NCBI RefSeq assembly: GCF_016616425.1
Contig: NZ_CP067101.1
Coordinates: 4,774,001-4,838,000 of the forward strand
Direction: 5' to 3'
Length of the DNA stretch: 64,000 nt
Source of the DNA: Bradyrhizobium diazoefficiens
GTDB taxonomy: Bacteria; Pseudomonadota; Alphaproteobacteria; Rhizobiales; Xanthobacteraceae
Part shown: positions 26,598 to 34,478 of the stretch, one piece after another
Position numbering within the stretch: position 1 is the first letter of the stretch
Layout of the letters: each line of letters starts with the position of its first letter
Position numbers and translations under genes: made by a program
The notes under the pieces: generated by a model
Told to the model about the DNA's origin: nothing
Seen by the model: only the letters and a program-made list of their open reading frames with translations
Database searches by the model: none

Positions 26598-26842
26598 CGT
26601 GGCTCCTTCTCTCGAATGCCGTTCTGCGCCCGGGCGCTCTGGATACCGAGCGCGGCCTCGCCGGCCTCGCGGCCGGGCACACTGACATGAACTTCGTGTC
26701 CCTCGCGAAGCGCGAGGGACGCGGCGGCGACCGCCGATTCGAACGCGGCTTCCTTGGTGGCGTATGTGCTCTTGACGTCGCCGTCGTGCAGCACGCCCCA
26801 TTCGTCCTGCACCGGCACGATGGCATATTGAGCAAGGCCCAT
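26594..26842 (-). CDS. Small protein, function unknown
   Basis: 82 residues beginning MGLAQYAIVPVQDEWGV, followed by a helix STYATKEAAFESAVAAASLAL and a strand HEVHVSVPG. The beta-beta-helix-beta pattern is like small DUF2188-type proteins, but I do not assign the family firmly. It starts 20 bases after the sugar-dehydrogenase stop and overlaps the 56-residue gene by 4 bases, so the three belong to one operon. Confidence 0.65.
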   Translation of the reverse strand: MGLAQYAIVPVQDEWGVLHDGDVKSTYATKEAAFESAVAAASLALREGHEVHVSVPGREAGEAALGIQSARAQNGIREKEPR

Positions 26843-26862
26843 TGTCCGACTCCTCGATCTGT

Positions 26863-28200
26863 CTATCGCTGTGTGAGCTGCGGATGCGCGGCGGTCACGC
26901 GCCACACCGTGTTGCCACTGTCGTCTGCGACCAGCAAGGCGCCGGTCTTGTCGATGGCGACGCCGACGGGGCGGCCACGCGCCTGGCTGTCGCCGTTCAG
27001 AAAGCCGGTCACGACGTCCTGCGCCGGTCCGCTCGGCTTGCCGTCCTTGAACGGCACGAACACGACCTTGTAGCCGTTGAGCACCTGCCTGTTCCAACTG
27101 CCGTGCTCGCCGACGAAGGCGCCGCCGCGATAAGCGGCGGGCAGGCTGGAGCCGGTGTTGAAGGCGAGCCCGAGCGGGGCGACATGCGAGCTCAGCGCAT
27201 AATCCGGCACGATCGCCTTGGCGACGAGATCCGGCCGCTGCGGCTTGACGCGGGGATCGACGTGCTGGCCGTAATAGCTGTAGGGCCAGCCATAGAAGCC
27301 GCCGTCCTTCACCGAGGTCATGTAGTCGGGAACGAGATCGGGACCGAGTTCGTCGCGCTCGTTCACCACCGTCCACAATGCGCCGGTCTGCGGCTCGAAG
27401 CTAAGCCCGTTGGGATTGCGCAGGCCGCTTGCGAACACGCGCCAGCGGCCGCTGGCGCGATCGACCTCGAGGATCGCGGCCCGATTATGCTCCGCTTCCA
27501 TGCCGTTCTCGGTGATGTTGCTGTTGGAGCCAACGCCGGCATAGAGTTTTGAGCCGTCCGGGCTGGCGACCAGGCTCTTGGTCCAGTGATGGTCGATCGG
27601 GCCGCCCGGCAGCGGCGCCAGCACCGTGCCCGGCGCGGTGATCTTTGTTTCCCCTTCCTTGTAGGGATATCTGACGATGGCATCGGTGTTGGCGACGTAG
27701 AGGTCGTTGCCGATCAGCGCGACGCCGAACGGCGAGTTGAGATGGTCGAGGAAGACGCTCTGCGTGTCCGGTACGCCGTCAGCATTGCTGTCGCGCAGCA
27801 ACGTGATGCGGTTGCCCGGTCCGGTGTCGCCGCCGCCGGACGTCGCCCAGGATTCGATATATCCCATGACGATCTCCTTGGGTCGCTTGATCGCGGCGGC
27901 CTTCGGCGCCTTGGATTCCACCACCAGCACGTCACCGTTGGGCAGCACGTAGAGGAAACGCGGATGCTGCAGGCCGGTCGCGAAGGCCTTGGCCTGCAGA
28001 CCCTGCGCGACGGTCGGCGTCTCGTTCTTCTTCCAGCCGACGATACGCGCGATGTGCATCGGCGGCAGCAGATATTGCTGGATGTCGGGGAGCTTCGGGC
28101 TGGCACCGATTTGCGCCTTGGGATCGCCGCTGCCGTCGTCGCAGGCGGCGAGCCAAAGCAGCGAGGAGCACAACAGCGCGCGGGCAAGCTTCGATATCAT
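26863..28200 (-). CDS. PQQ-type sugar (sorbosone) dehydrogenase-like lipoprotein
   Basis: 445 residues. An N-terminal signal with lipobox LAAC (acylated Cys at residue 20) places it on the periplasmic side. The body is a six-bladed propeller of the glucose/sorbosone dehydrogenase family, with [52 protein letters not shown] and GEHGSWNR as blade signatures. The enzymes oxidise aldoses or sorbosone using PQQ. The ATG at 28200 overlaps the stop of the upstream DUF2231 gene by 4 bases. The predicted frame extends upstream but only over that gene. Confidence 0.85.
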   Translation of the reverse strand: MISKLARALLCSSLLWLAACDDGSGDPKAQIGASPKLPDIQQYLLPPMHIARIVGWKKNETPTVAQGLQAKAFATGLQHPRFLYVLPNGDVLVVESKAPKAAAIKRPKEIVMGYIESWATSGGGDTGPGNRITLLRDSNADGVPDTQSVFLDHLNSPFGVALIGNDLYVANTDAIVRYPYKEGETKITAPGTVLAPLPGGPIDHHWTKSLVASPDGSKLYAGVGSNSNITENGMEAEHNRAAILEVDRASGRWRVFASGLRNPNGLSFEPQTGALWTVVNERDELGPDLVPDYMTSVKDGGFYGWPYSYYGQHVDPRVKPQRPDLVAKAIVPDYALSSHVAPLGLAFNTGSSLPAAYRGGAFVGEHGSWNRQVLNGYKVVFVPFKDGKPSGPAQDVVTGFLNGDSQARGRPVGVAIDKTGALLVADDSGNTVWRVTAAHPQLTQR

Positions 28201-28649
28201 CGAGCAACTCCGACGCCGTGGCGATAGACCATGGCCCAGCCGAGCCAGCCGGTGATGGGCAGGATCAGGACAGTGATCACGGACAGCACGAATCCCGTCG
28301 GCCACACCGAGGTCCAGGCATCGCGCGTGTGGACCAGCGCATTGACGGTCCCCAAGATCAGCACAACGGCGTTGCCGATCAGATGCGGCCAGGCCGGCGG
28401 CTGCGCCCGCACCAGGCGATTGCCGAGAAAATCGGTCAGGCCCGCGATCGCTGCCAGCACGCCGAAGACGACGCCGACGCCCAGAAGCCAGGCGGAAAAA
28501 TCCGCCCACATGATCTCGGCGCTGGCGACATAGGCAATGTCGGTCAGCAGCGTCCCGACGAAGCACGCGATCGGGATCGGCACCAGCATCGGATGAATGG
28601 GATGACCCGCGATCTCAGCGGTGCTGCGCACACGCACGTCTTGTTGCAC
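28197..28649 (-). CDS. DUF2231 four-helix membrane protein
   Basis: 150 residues. [13 protein letters not shown] near residue 15 is the signature of DUF2231, and four membrane helices follow. In many bacteria this family lies next to sorbosone-dehydrogenase-like proteins, as here, so it may be its membrane electron-transfer partner. The start is a GTG at 28649. The gene heads the four-gene operon that runs down to 26427. Confidence 0.85.
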   Translation of the reverse strand: MQQDVRVRSTAEIAGHPIHPMLVPIPIACFVGTLLTDIAYVASAEIMWADFSAWLLGVGVVFGVLAAIAGLTDFLGNRLVRAQPPAWPHLIGNAVVLILGTVNALVHTRDAWTSVWPTGFVLSVITVLILPITGWLGWAMVYRHGVGVAR

Positions 28650-28750
28650 GGTCGGCCTCGTGTGGCTTTCACCCCGCCCGACCGGCCAACTCGCGCTTGC
28701 GGTGATGGTTCCTAGACCCAGGCCTTCCCCGGCGCCGACACCTCATCGGG

Positions 28751-29274
28751 TCACCGCTCGATCGTTCCGGTTCGCCGAATCTTCTTCTGAAGGAGCACGA
28801 GTCAGTAAAGCAGGGCTTCAGCCGTCGGAGGACAGCCGGGCACATAGATGTCGACGGGCACGATGCGATCGCATCCGTGCACGACCGAGTACGAAGAGTG
28901 ACAGTAGCCGCCCCCGTTTGCGCACGATCCCATCGAGATGACGTAGCGCGGCTCCGGCATCTGGTCATAGACCTTGCGCAAGGCTGGTGCCATTTTGCTG
29001 CAAAGCGTACCCGAGACGATCATGACGTCGGACTGTTTTGGCGATGCGCGAGGAGCTGCGCCAAACCGCTCGATGTCGTATCGTGGCATCGATACCTGCA
29101 TCTGCTCGATCGCACAGCACGCTAGGCCGAAGGTCATCCACATCAGAGAACCCGATCGTGCCCATGTGATGAGGTCGTCAGCGGGGCTACGAAGTAGCCA
29201 GGGTCACCGAGCTGGTCCTGGACATCCTCGAAGGGAGCGTTTTCGAGATGGTTCGTGGCGGGATCGCTTCGCAA
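28751..29274 (-). pseudogene. nuoB: Decayed nuoB (complex I 20-kDa subunit)
   Basis: The largest open piece (28802-29143) encodes [13 protein letters not shown] through [12 protein letters not shown] and retains all four cluster N2 cysteines: the CC pair, GSCANGGG and PGCPP. Upstream the same protein continues in this frame as [14 protein letters not shown], but the preceding N-terminal part, ending [10 protein letters not shown], is in another frame, so one base is missing near 29180. Downstream, TGA at 28802-28804 replaces the glycine expected after LLY, and reading through it gives LVLLQKKIRRTGTIER then a true stop at 28751. One frameshift and one nonsense mutation make this a pseudogene. 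No other nuo genes are near, so it was a stand-alone extra copy. Confidence 0.85.
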
Positions 29275-29390
29275 GCCCCGCCTGATGCTGCACGCATGGC
29301 TTCGCCTTGCTGTTCCTAATTTCCTTTCCTGTTTCCTCGGCCTCGAATTCAAATGTCATCTGCGTCCCAATTGGCAAGGAACAGTCTTGC

Positions 29391-29533
29391 GGATAGGCGG
29401 TTGCCCGCCAATCCGGAACCCGGGTGAGGACCAGAACATCCTGCACGAAAGCCTGGAGGAGGAGAAGGAGGCCGACGCCATGCTGACGATGCTCGCGAAG
29501 GGCGAAGTCAATCTCGACGCTCTGGCAGCCTGA
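29391..29533 (+). pseudogene. C-terminal fragment of a ferritin-like DUF892 (YciE/YciF) protein
   Basis: The end of an open frame reads NILHESLEEEKEADAMLT and then MLAKGEVNLDALAA, which looks like the last helix of YciE/YciF-type ferritin-like stress proteins (typically ..LL..TL.EEK.TD..LT.LA..). The other three helices are absent and the upstream residues do not fit the family. It is therefore a remnant. Confidence 0.5.
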
Positions 29534-29680
29534 CTGGAGTGTCGCCGGTGAGTCCTTGCTGACGGCCACGCGACTTCGGTGGGAGGACCCGGCCAGGTGC
29601 AGATGCGGCGGGCGGTCGAGGGTCCCCCGCGCAGATCGCAATGGGCCCCATCTTTAAAACCAAGGCCTTCAAACAAGGAC

Positions 29681-29715
29681 CCCGCCGGTTACCGAAGTAA
29701 CCCGACGGGGCTTTG
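29681..29715 (+). terminator. Terminator-like hairpin
   Basis: CCCCGCCGGTTAC, loop CGAA, and GTAACCCGACGGGG form a stem with minor mismatches followed by CTTTG. It lies 150 bases after the ferritin-like remnant and may be a survivor of that gene. Confidence 0.55.
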
Positions 29716-29946
29716 TGAACGAATCTTTGACCTGGTTTATCCGCAGCTTTCGCTTTGGCCTCGCCGTTTCATCGATCGCTCACTGACCAACTAACCGACG
29801 ACCTCAATGGACGTTCCGGACGGCGGCCATTTTTAATGTTTCTGATCGTCCGTGCTGGCGCAGCAGCATAAGGCATCGAGCGGAGGGCCGGATTCTCCAG
29901 AAGATGGAACAGGGGCCTGCGCTCACCCTTCGGGCGGATGCGTCCA

Positions 29947-29962
29947 ATTGGAGCGGGTGAAG
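29947..29962. repeat. Copy of tRNA-Gly 3' end, possible attachment site
   Basis: ATTGGAGCGGGTGAAG is identical to 32769-32784, which covers the CCA end and acceptor stem of tRNA-Gly. A 16-base match to a tRNA 3' end is what a site-specific integration leaves at the far end of an island. No integrase gene remains between the copies. Confidence 0.5.
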
Positions 29963-30170
29963 CGCGCCAAGTCAAATGCGATACGGGCAAAAATGTAGAA
30001 CGATCTTTACCTTTCGCACAGCAACTCCGCAGCACGTTGGCCATCAGCACCGCTGATCGATGCGAATACCCCAAAGCGAACCAGTTGGAGCCGATCAATG
30101 AGCCATGTTCACAGGCGCGCTGGCGCCGTGCTATCCTTGATCAAGCTGACTGATGGTTTGGGGAGCAATC

Positions 30171-30620
30171 ATGGGCGAATTGGCACGCCGGTCTTTCGTC
30201 TCTGCGGCAGTGGCGGCCGTATTTTTCGGTGGCGCCGCGGCGGCGCAAAACGTGACGCCAAACGCCGCCCCGCGCGTCGCACTCAAGGGCTACGACCCGG
30301 TTTCCTATTTCACGGACAGCAAGCCGGAACAAGGCTCGGCCGAATTCACTTTCGCCTTCGACGACACCACCTATTGGTTCAAGAGCGCCGAACACCGTGC
30401 TAAATTTGCCGCCGACCCTGAGCACTACGCCCCGCAGTTCGACGGTTTCTGCGCGGTGCAGCTCTCACGCGGCCGCAAAGTGGAGGCCGATCCGGAGAAT
30501 TGGACCATTAACGACGGCAAGCTTTACGTGTTTTCGGGAAAACACGGGTTACCGATGTTCAATGCACATCCGGTCGATATTGCCCAAAGGGCCGGCGAGA
30601 ATCTGAAGCAACTTCGCTAG
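30171..30620 (+). CDS. Exported YHS-domain protein
   Basis: 149 residues. A Tat-like N-terminus (ARRSFVSAAVAAVFFGG) with probable cleavage after AAAQ directs it to the periplasm. The YHS domain is GYDPVSYFTDSKPEQG, TYWFKSAEHRAKFAADPEHYAPQF. YHS domains are short metal-associated folds also found in copper proteins. GGGAG at 30161-30165 selects the ATG at 30171. The gene converges on the cyclase/TPR gene with a 4-base overlap of their 3' ends, and both lie between the tRNA-Gly direct repeats. Confidence 0.85.
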   Translation: MGELARRSFVSAAVAAVFFGGAAAAQNVTPNAAPRVALKGYDPVSYFTDSKPEQGSAEFTFAFDDTTYWFKSAEHRAKFAADPEHYAPQFDGFCAVQLSRGRKVEADPENWTINDGKLYVFSGKHGLPMFNAHPVDIAQRAGENLKQLR

Positions 30621-32512
30621 AGCCCGGCTCTTTTGAGTGCGGCAACGAGTTTCCGCTGCAATTCCGGCTTGCGCAGCAGTGTGCCGAATTCCGCGGTGTC
30701 GAAGCGTGCGTCGAGCCGCCGCACCGTGTCGGCTTGCCGAGCGGCATCCGTCTGCCGTCCGGCCTGCGCGTAGGCAGCGGCCAGAATCGCATTCGTGTAA
30801 GGGTCGCTCCTGTTGCGCGCGACCGAATTTTCGAGGATGCGGATGGCGTCATCATTGCGATCGGAAAGCACATATGCGGTGCCGAGAATGAACGTCTCGT
30901 TCGCCGAGGCCGTGAGACCCAGCTTGCGCGAGATCTCGAAGTTCTTCAGCGCTCCATCGACGTCGCCTGACCAGAGCTGCGCTGTTGCCAACCCGGCATA
31001 GCTAGCCGGGTCGCTGCTGTTCAGTTCCACCGCGCGCCGCATCTCGTCCAGCGCCCGGTCGTAGTCCGCATAGCGGATATAGATGCTCCCGAGCAGTGCG
31101 TGGGCGCCGGCGCTGGTCGAATCGATCGCGGTCGCCTTTTGGCCGAGGCCCTCGGCGCGTTGCAGGGCGGCATTGGGATCGGCAGTCCATCCTTGGATAA
31201 CGCCGTTCAGCTCGACCCGGGCGAGGCCAATGTAAGCCGGGCTATAACCCGGGTCGAGCTCGATCGCTTGTTTGAACAGCGAGCGCGCCTGCGAGTTGGC
31301 CGTGCGGTTGACGCGGTTGAGAAGATCACGGCCGCGCAGAACCGTATCGTAAGCTTCCATATTGCTCGGCGGCTTAGTCGCAGCCTTGGCCAGTTCAAAA
31401 TTGGTCAAACGGCTGGCCAGCGTTCCCGCGATGCGCCGCGTGATGTCGTCCTCCACCGAGAATATCTCCTTCGGCGCCACGTCGTAATTTTCCGACCACA
31501 GCAAGGTGCCGCGCGTGGCGTCGGTCAGGCGAATCGAAATACGTATGCGCTCGGGGTTGCGGCGGATGCTGCCTTCCACGATATAACGCACGTCAAGATC
31601 GCGGCCCACCTCGTCGGGCCGCGGCGTCTTGCCTTTGTAGGCGAAGACGGCGTTGCGCGAACGGACGACTAATTCAGGAAATCGCCCGAGTGCGGAGATC
31701 ACATCTTCGGTCAGGCCATCGGCGAAATAATCTTCCTTGCTGGCGTCCGCCAGCGTCGCCAGCGGCAGCACAGCGATCGATGGGCGCGACCCCGATGACA
31801 CCGGCGTGCCGGCTACTTGCGGGGAGGATGGCGCGCGCATCGTCCACCAGGCCGCGGTGCCGGCAACAATCAGCAGCAGCACCAGTGCCCCTCCCAGGAG
31901 CGCGCGATTGCGCGACCTGGGGCGTGCAATGCGGCCGGGCGACAGCTCCGGAGCCTCGGCGATCGCCTCTGGTGACAGGGCGAAGACGCGCACGGGGCGG
32001 GCAATATTCTTGACCTGCTGCTCGCCGCCATCCGCAAACGCCAGCGGCAGCTTGCCGCGGACCTGGTCGCAGGCAAGGTCCGAGATGCACAGGCCGCCCG
32101 GTTCGCAGATCGATTCAAGTCGGGCCGCGATATTCACGCCGTCGCCGAAAATGTCCTTACCGTCGATGATGATGTCGCCGATATTGATGCCAATGCGGAA
32201 AACAAGTCGCTTGTTCTCCCCGATGTCGCGGTTGCGCCGGACCATGCCGCGCTGAATGGTGACGGCGCAGGTCACTGCGTCGACGACGCTTGGAAAATCC
32301 ACCAGCAAGCCGTCGCCCATGGTCTTGACGATGCGTCCGCCGTGAGCGGCGATGGCGGTATCGACCAGGTCCTTGCGGACGGCCTTGAGAGCACGCAGAG
32401 TGCCGACTTCATCGACCCCCATCAGCCGGCTATAGCCGACGATATCCGCCGCCAGAATCGCGGCAAGTTTGCGCTCAACGTGCTCGTGCTTTCCCAAAGG
32501 GAAGACCTTCAT
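30617..32512 (-). CDS. Adenylate/guanylate cyclase with TPR repeats
   Basis: 631 residues. A class III cyclase domain at about 12-180 shows LAADIVGYSRLM (metal-binding Asp), MGDGLLVDF and the IFGDGVNIAARLE helix. A single membrane span follows (LLGGALVLLLIVAG, about 208-225). Next is a TolB/FlgO-like segment (IAVLPLATLADASKEDYFADG) around 250-370, then TPR units to the C-terminus (for example GAHALLGSIYIRYADYDRALDEM). This layout is abundant in Bradyrhizobium, where many paralogues exist; each makes cAMP in response to unknown signals. It lies inside the possible tRNA-Gly island. Confidence 0.9.
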   Translation of the reverse strand: MKVFPLGKHEHVERKLAAILAADIVGYSRLMGVDEVGTLRALKAVRKDLVDTAIAAHGGRIVKTMGDGLLVDFPSVVDAVTCAVTIQRGMVRRNRDIGENKRLVFRIGINIGDIIIDGKDIFGDGVNIAARLESICEPGGLCISDLACDQVRGKLPLAFADGGEQQVKNIARPVRVFALSPEAIAEAPELSPGRIARPRSRNRALLGGALVLLLIVAGTAAWWTMRAPSSPQVAGTPVSSGSRPSIAVLPLATLADASKEDYFADGLTEDVISALGRFPELVVRSRNAVFAYKGKTPRPDEVGRDLDVRYIVEGSIRRNPERIRISIRLTDATRGTLLWSENYDVAPKEIFSVEDDITRRIAGTLASRLTNFELAKAATKPPSNMEAYDTVLRGRDLLNRVNRTANSQARSLFKQAIELDPGYSPAYIGLARVELNGVIQGWTADPNAALQRAEGLGQKATAIDSTSAGAHALLGSIYIRYADYDRALDEMRRAVELNSSDPASYAGLATAQLWSGDVDGALKNFEISRKLGLTASANETFILGTAYVLSDRNDDAIRILENSVARNRSDPYTNAILAAAYAQAGRQTDAARQADTVRRLDARFDTAEFGTLLRKPELQRKLVAALKRAGL

Positions 32513-32770
32513 TGCTATTTTGATCTGTTGCGATCAGGTTATCTTATCCTGAGAAGATCTGCACGGGTGTGGAATAACTGCCGTAGGCTTCGGGATCGCA
32601 GACAGCGTCGCGGCGGCCGCGTCAGCTGGGGTCGCATCGCCTCGAGCAGCTCAGCTCTTGGAGACAAACTCGACCTACACCAGCTCGAGCTAACGCGACC
32701 TTCGCGCCCGGGAGCCTGAGCGCGACCATCCAGCGAACGCGATCGCAGAAAATCGTAGGAAATCGTGGAT

Positions 32771-32844
32771 TGGAGCGGGTGAAGGGAATCGAACCCTCGT
32801 ATTCAGCTTGGAAGGCTGCTGCTCTACCATTGAGCTACACCCGC
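32771..32844 (-). tRNA. tRNA-Gly (TCC anticodon)
   Basis: On the minus strand GCGGGTG at the 5' end pairs with CACCCGC, followed by TCCA with encoded CCA. The anticodon loop CTTCCAA gives TCC, and the TPsiC arm is GGTTCGATTCC. 74 nucleotides including CCA. Confidence 0.95.
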
Positions 32845-32957
32845 ATTACGGGCTGCCTAACACGGCCGGGCTTCGGTCTCAACTGTCCAGGAGGTCGCTT
32901 TCCGACGTCGTCCCGGCCCTTGCGAACCGCCTCGGTTCCTGCGGAGCCGCCCGCCCC

Positions 32958-32986
32958 TTAACAGCGGCGACGACGCCGCCTATATT
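32958..32986 (+). promoter_or_regulatory. Sigma70-like promoter with internal palindrome
   Basis: TTAACA (32958-32963) and TATATT (32981-32986) are separated by exactly 17 bases. The spacer contains GCGGCG-ACGA-CGCCGC, a perfect 6-bp dyad that could be an operator. Transcription would begin about 20-25 bases before the extended Shine-Dalgarno. Confidence 0.65.
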
Positions 32987-33006
32987 GAGGTCTTCCGAAA
33001 CCAACG

Positions 33007-33066
33007 AAAGGAGGTGATCCAGTGTCTTATCTCAAGCGCTGTCACCTCGCTGGGATCGCCCGCTAA
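33007..33066 (+). CDS. 14-codon leader ORF with full-length Shine-Dalgarno
   Basis: AAAGGAGGTGATCC at 33007-33020 is complementary to the entire 3' tail of 16S rRNA, far longer than a normal site. A GTG at 33022, 7 bases after GGAGG, opens a frame of 14 codons (MSYLKRCHLAGIAR) ending with TAA at 33064-33066. Within this ORF, TCACCTC (33042-33048) is complementary to GAGGTGA (33011-33017) of the Shine-Dalgarno, so the RNA can hide its own ribosome site. No downstream gene is cotranscribed before the terminator at 33128. Translation is inferred from the site, not known; the range includes the Shine-Dalgarno. Confidence 0.45.
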   Translation, partial: KGGDPVSYLKRCHLAGIAR

Positions 33067-33127
33067 GCTTCGTTTACAGGCTTGGCATCGGGGCGCTCTC
33101 AGCCCTGGACCAGCGAGCACGAAATCG

Positions 33128-33163
33128 GGCGCGACGGGGCCTCCCCGCCGCGCCTTTTCTTTT
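33128..33163 (+). terminator. Strong rho-independent terminator
   Basis: GGCGCG-A-CGGGG, loop CCT, CCCCG-C-CGCGCC forms an 11-bp stem with one mismatch followed by TTTTCTTTT. It closes a transcript of about 170 nucleotides that starts from the promoter at 32958-32986. Confidence 0.9.
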
Positions 33164-33412
33164 GCGATTCGTTGATCGGGAAGCAGGGTCGGCCGGTCAG
33201 CCCGCGCCAAGCCGCTGCCGCCTCCAGCAGAAACCTTGTTGTTTGTGGTCATCAGTCGCAACCGCTTCCGGCGGCGTTCACGCGGCAAGACCGCAATCGC
33301 GTTTCGGGACGGTTTCGTCGCTTGCCGGTCACGCAATATTCTGCTTCGGGATTGTCGGCGCGGACTGCCGTGCTACGTCCTTGAGACTTGCACAGAAAAC
33401 GACGAGGTGACG

Positions 33413-33793
33413 ATGCTTTACGCCATCCTGGCCTATCACGTGGAAGACGAGATCTTGTCCTGGACGCCGGAGCAGGACGCCGCGGTCGTGGCCAAAGTCA
33501 TCGAGGTTCAGGCACCCTTGCGGGCAAGCGGGCAGTTCGGGCCGGCCGCCCGCCTGGACGAGACCCGAAAGGCCCGCACCTTGCGTGGCCCCGGCGCGGG
33601 CATGGTGCTGGACGGTCCGTTTGCCGAGACCAAGGAGCAGCTTCTGGGCTTCCACCTGATGGAATGCGCCACCGAGGGGGAGGCGATCGCGGCGGCGCGG
33701 AAGCTGCGTGCGGTCAATCCGACTGCGGTCTACGAAATCCGCCCGGTCAAGCTTTACGTGCCGGCCGACGGGTTCGGCGCGACACCGGGGTGA
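33413..33793 (+). CDS. YCII-related (DGPF-domain) protein
   Basis: 126 residues. The family hallmark DGPFAETKEQLLGF is present in full, as are the N-terminal strand MLYAILAYH and the C-terminal YEIRPV strand. YCII/DGPF proteins are ferredoxin-like dimers of unclear function, often beside ECF sigma factors. The ATG at 33413 has GAGGTGACG upstream. The gene stands downstream of the small SD-containing transcription unit and converges on the TMEM175 gene. Confidence 0.85.
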   Translation: MLYAILAYHVEDEILSWTPEQDAAVVAKVIEVQAPLRASGQFGPAARLDETRKARTLRGPGAGMVLDGPFAETKEQLLGFHLMECATEGEAIAAARKLRAVNPTAVYEIRPVKLYVPADGFGATPG

Positions 33794-33799
33794 GCCGAC

Positions 33800-34390
33800 T
33801 TACGTGTCCGGCCCGGTCCGCGCACCGTAGAAGCGCTGGATCACGAGGCCGCCGAAGGCGATGGTCCACACATAGGGCGCGATGTGCGGCGCGAATGCCG
33901 CCACGATCGTGCCCGGAATGAACACCAGCAGGGGAAACAGCGAGGCCATCATCTCCTGGCGCCAGCCGCCCACGATCGTCCACCATAGCCAGGCATTGAG
34001 GCCGGCTATCGCGGTGAGGTGCAGGCCGTAGAGCACCGCGACCGCGCTGCTCACGCCGTAATTGGTGTAGAGGCCGTTGGTCACCGGCAGCAGCACGATC
34101 GAGAGCAGGAAGAACAAATTCAGGATCACGGCGCCGCGGCTGCCGACAGGCTGGCGCGCCAGCCGGCGGTGATGGCTGATCCAGAACACGCCGGCGATGA
34201 TGAAGCTGAGCGCGAAGCCGGCGAGCTTGCCGGAATAGACATGGGCGAGATCGCTCCAGCCGGGCGCGCTGGTGAACACCGCGGCCTTGGGCAGATCGTA
34301 GGCCAGGAGCGTCATGGCGACACCGAAAATGGTGTTGCTGAGCGATTCCAGCCGCCGCATCTCGAACTGGTCGGACTTGAGCTCGGTCAT
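33800..34390 (-). CDS. TMEM175-family (DUF1211) potassium-channel-like protein
   Basis: 196 residues with six hydrophobic helices, the usual size of bacterial TMEM175 subunits, which assemble as tetramers. The first helix carries RRLESLSNTIFGVAMTLL, equivalent to the family's RxxxFSD signature, but here FSD is LSN, so the filter-near motif deviates. The rest (SFIIAGVFWISHHR, LNLFFLLSIVLLPVT) matches well. It is probably a K+ leak channel. Converges on the YCII gene. Confidence 0.8.
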   Translation of the reverse strand: MTELKSDQFEMRRLESLSNTIFGVAMTLLAYDLPKAAVFTSAPGWSDLAHVYSGKLAGFALSFIIAGVFWISHHRRLARQPVGSRGAVILNLFFLLSIVLLPVTNGLYTNYGVSSAVAVLYGLHLTAIAGLNAWLWWTIVGGWRQEMMASLFPLLVFIPGTIVAAFAPHIAPYVWTIAFGGLVIQRFYGARTGPDT

Positions 34391-34478
34391 GCCGGGTGCG
34401 CTTTTCGGACTGGAACTTCGGGCGGTCTTTCCCCCTAAATCCTAATCCCGGTTTCGTCCAGCCGCATTGCGATTCGCG

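Larger units (their letters stand above)
29534..30170. other. 637-base gap with terminator and att-like repeat, no gene
   Basis: Short open frames exist but none has a credible start. The notable contents are a hairpin at 29681-29715 and a copy of the tRNA-Gly 3' end at 29947-29962, described separately. The rest shows nothing I can identify. Confidence 0.5.

Noticed and set aside
33006..33022. 17-base match to the 3' end of 16S rRNA on the minus strand
   Set aside because: No 16S similarity continues beyond these bases, so it is not an rRNA gene fragment; an extended Shine-Dalgarno on the plus strand fits better.
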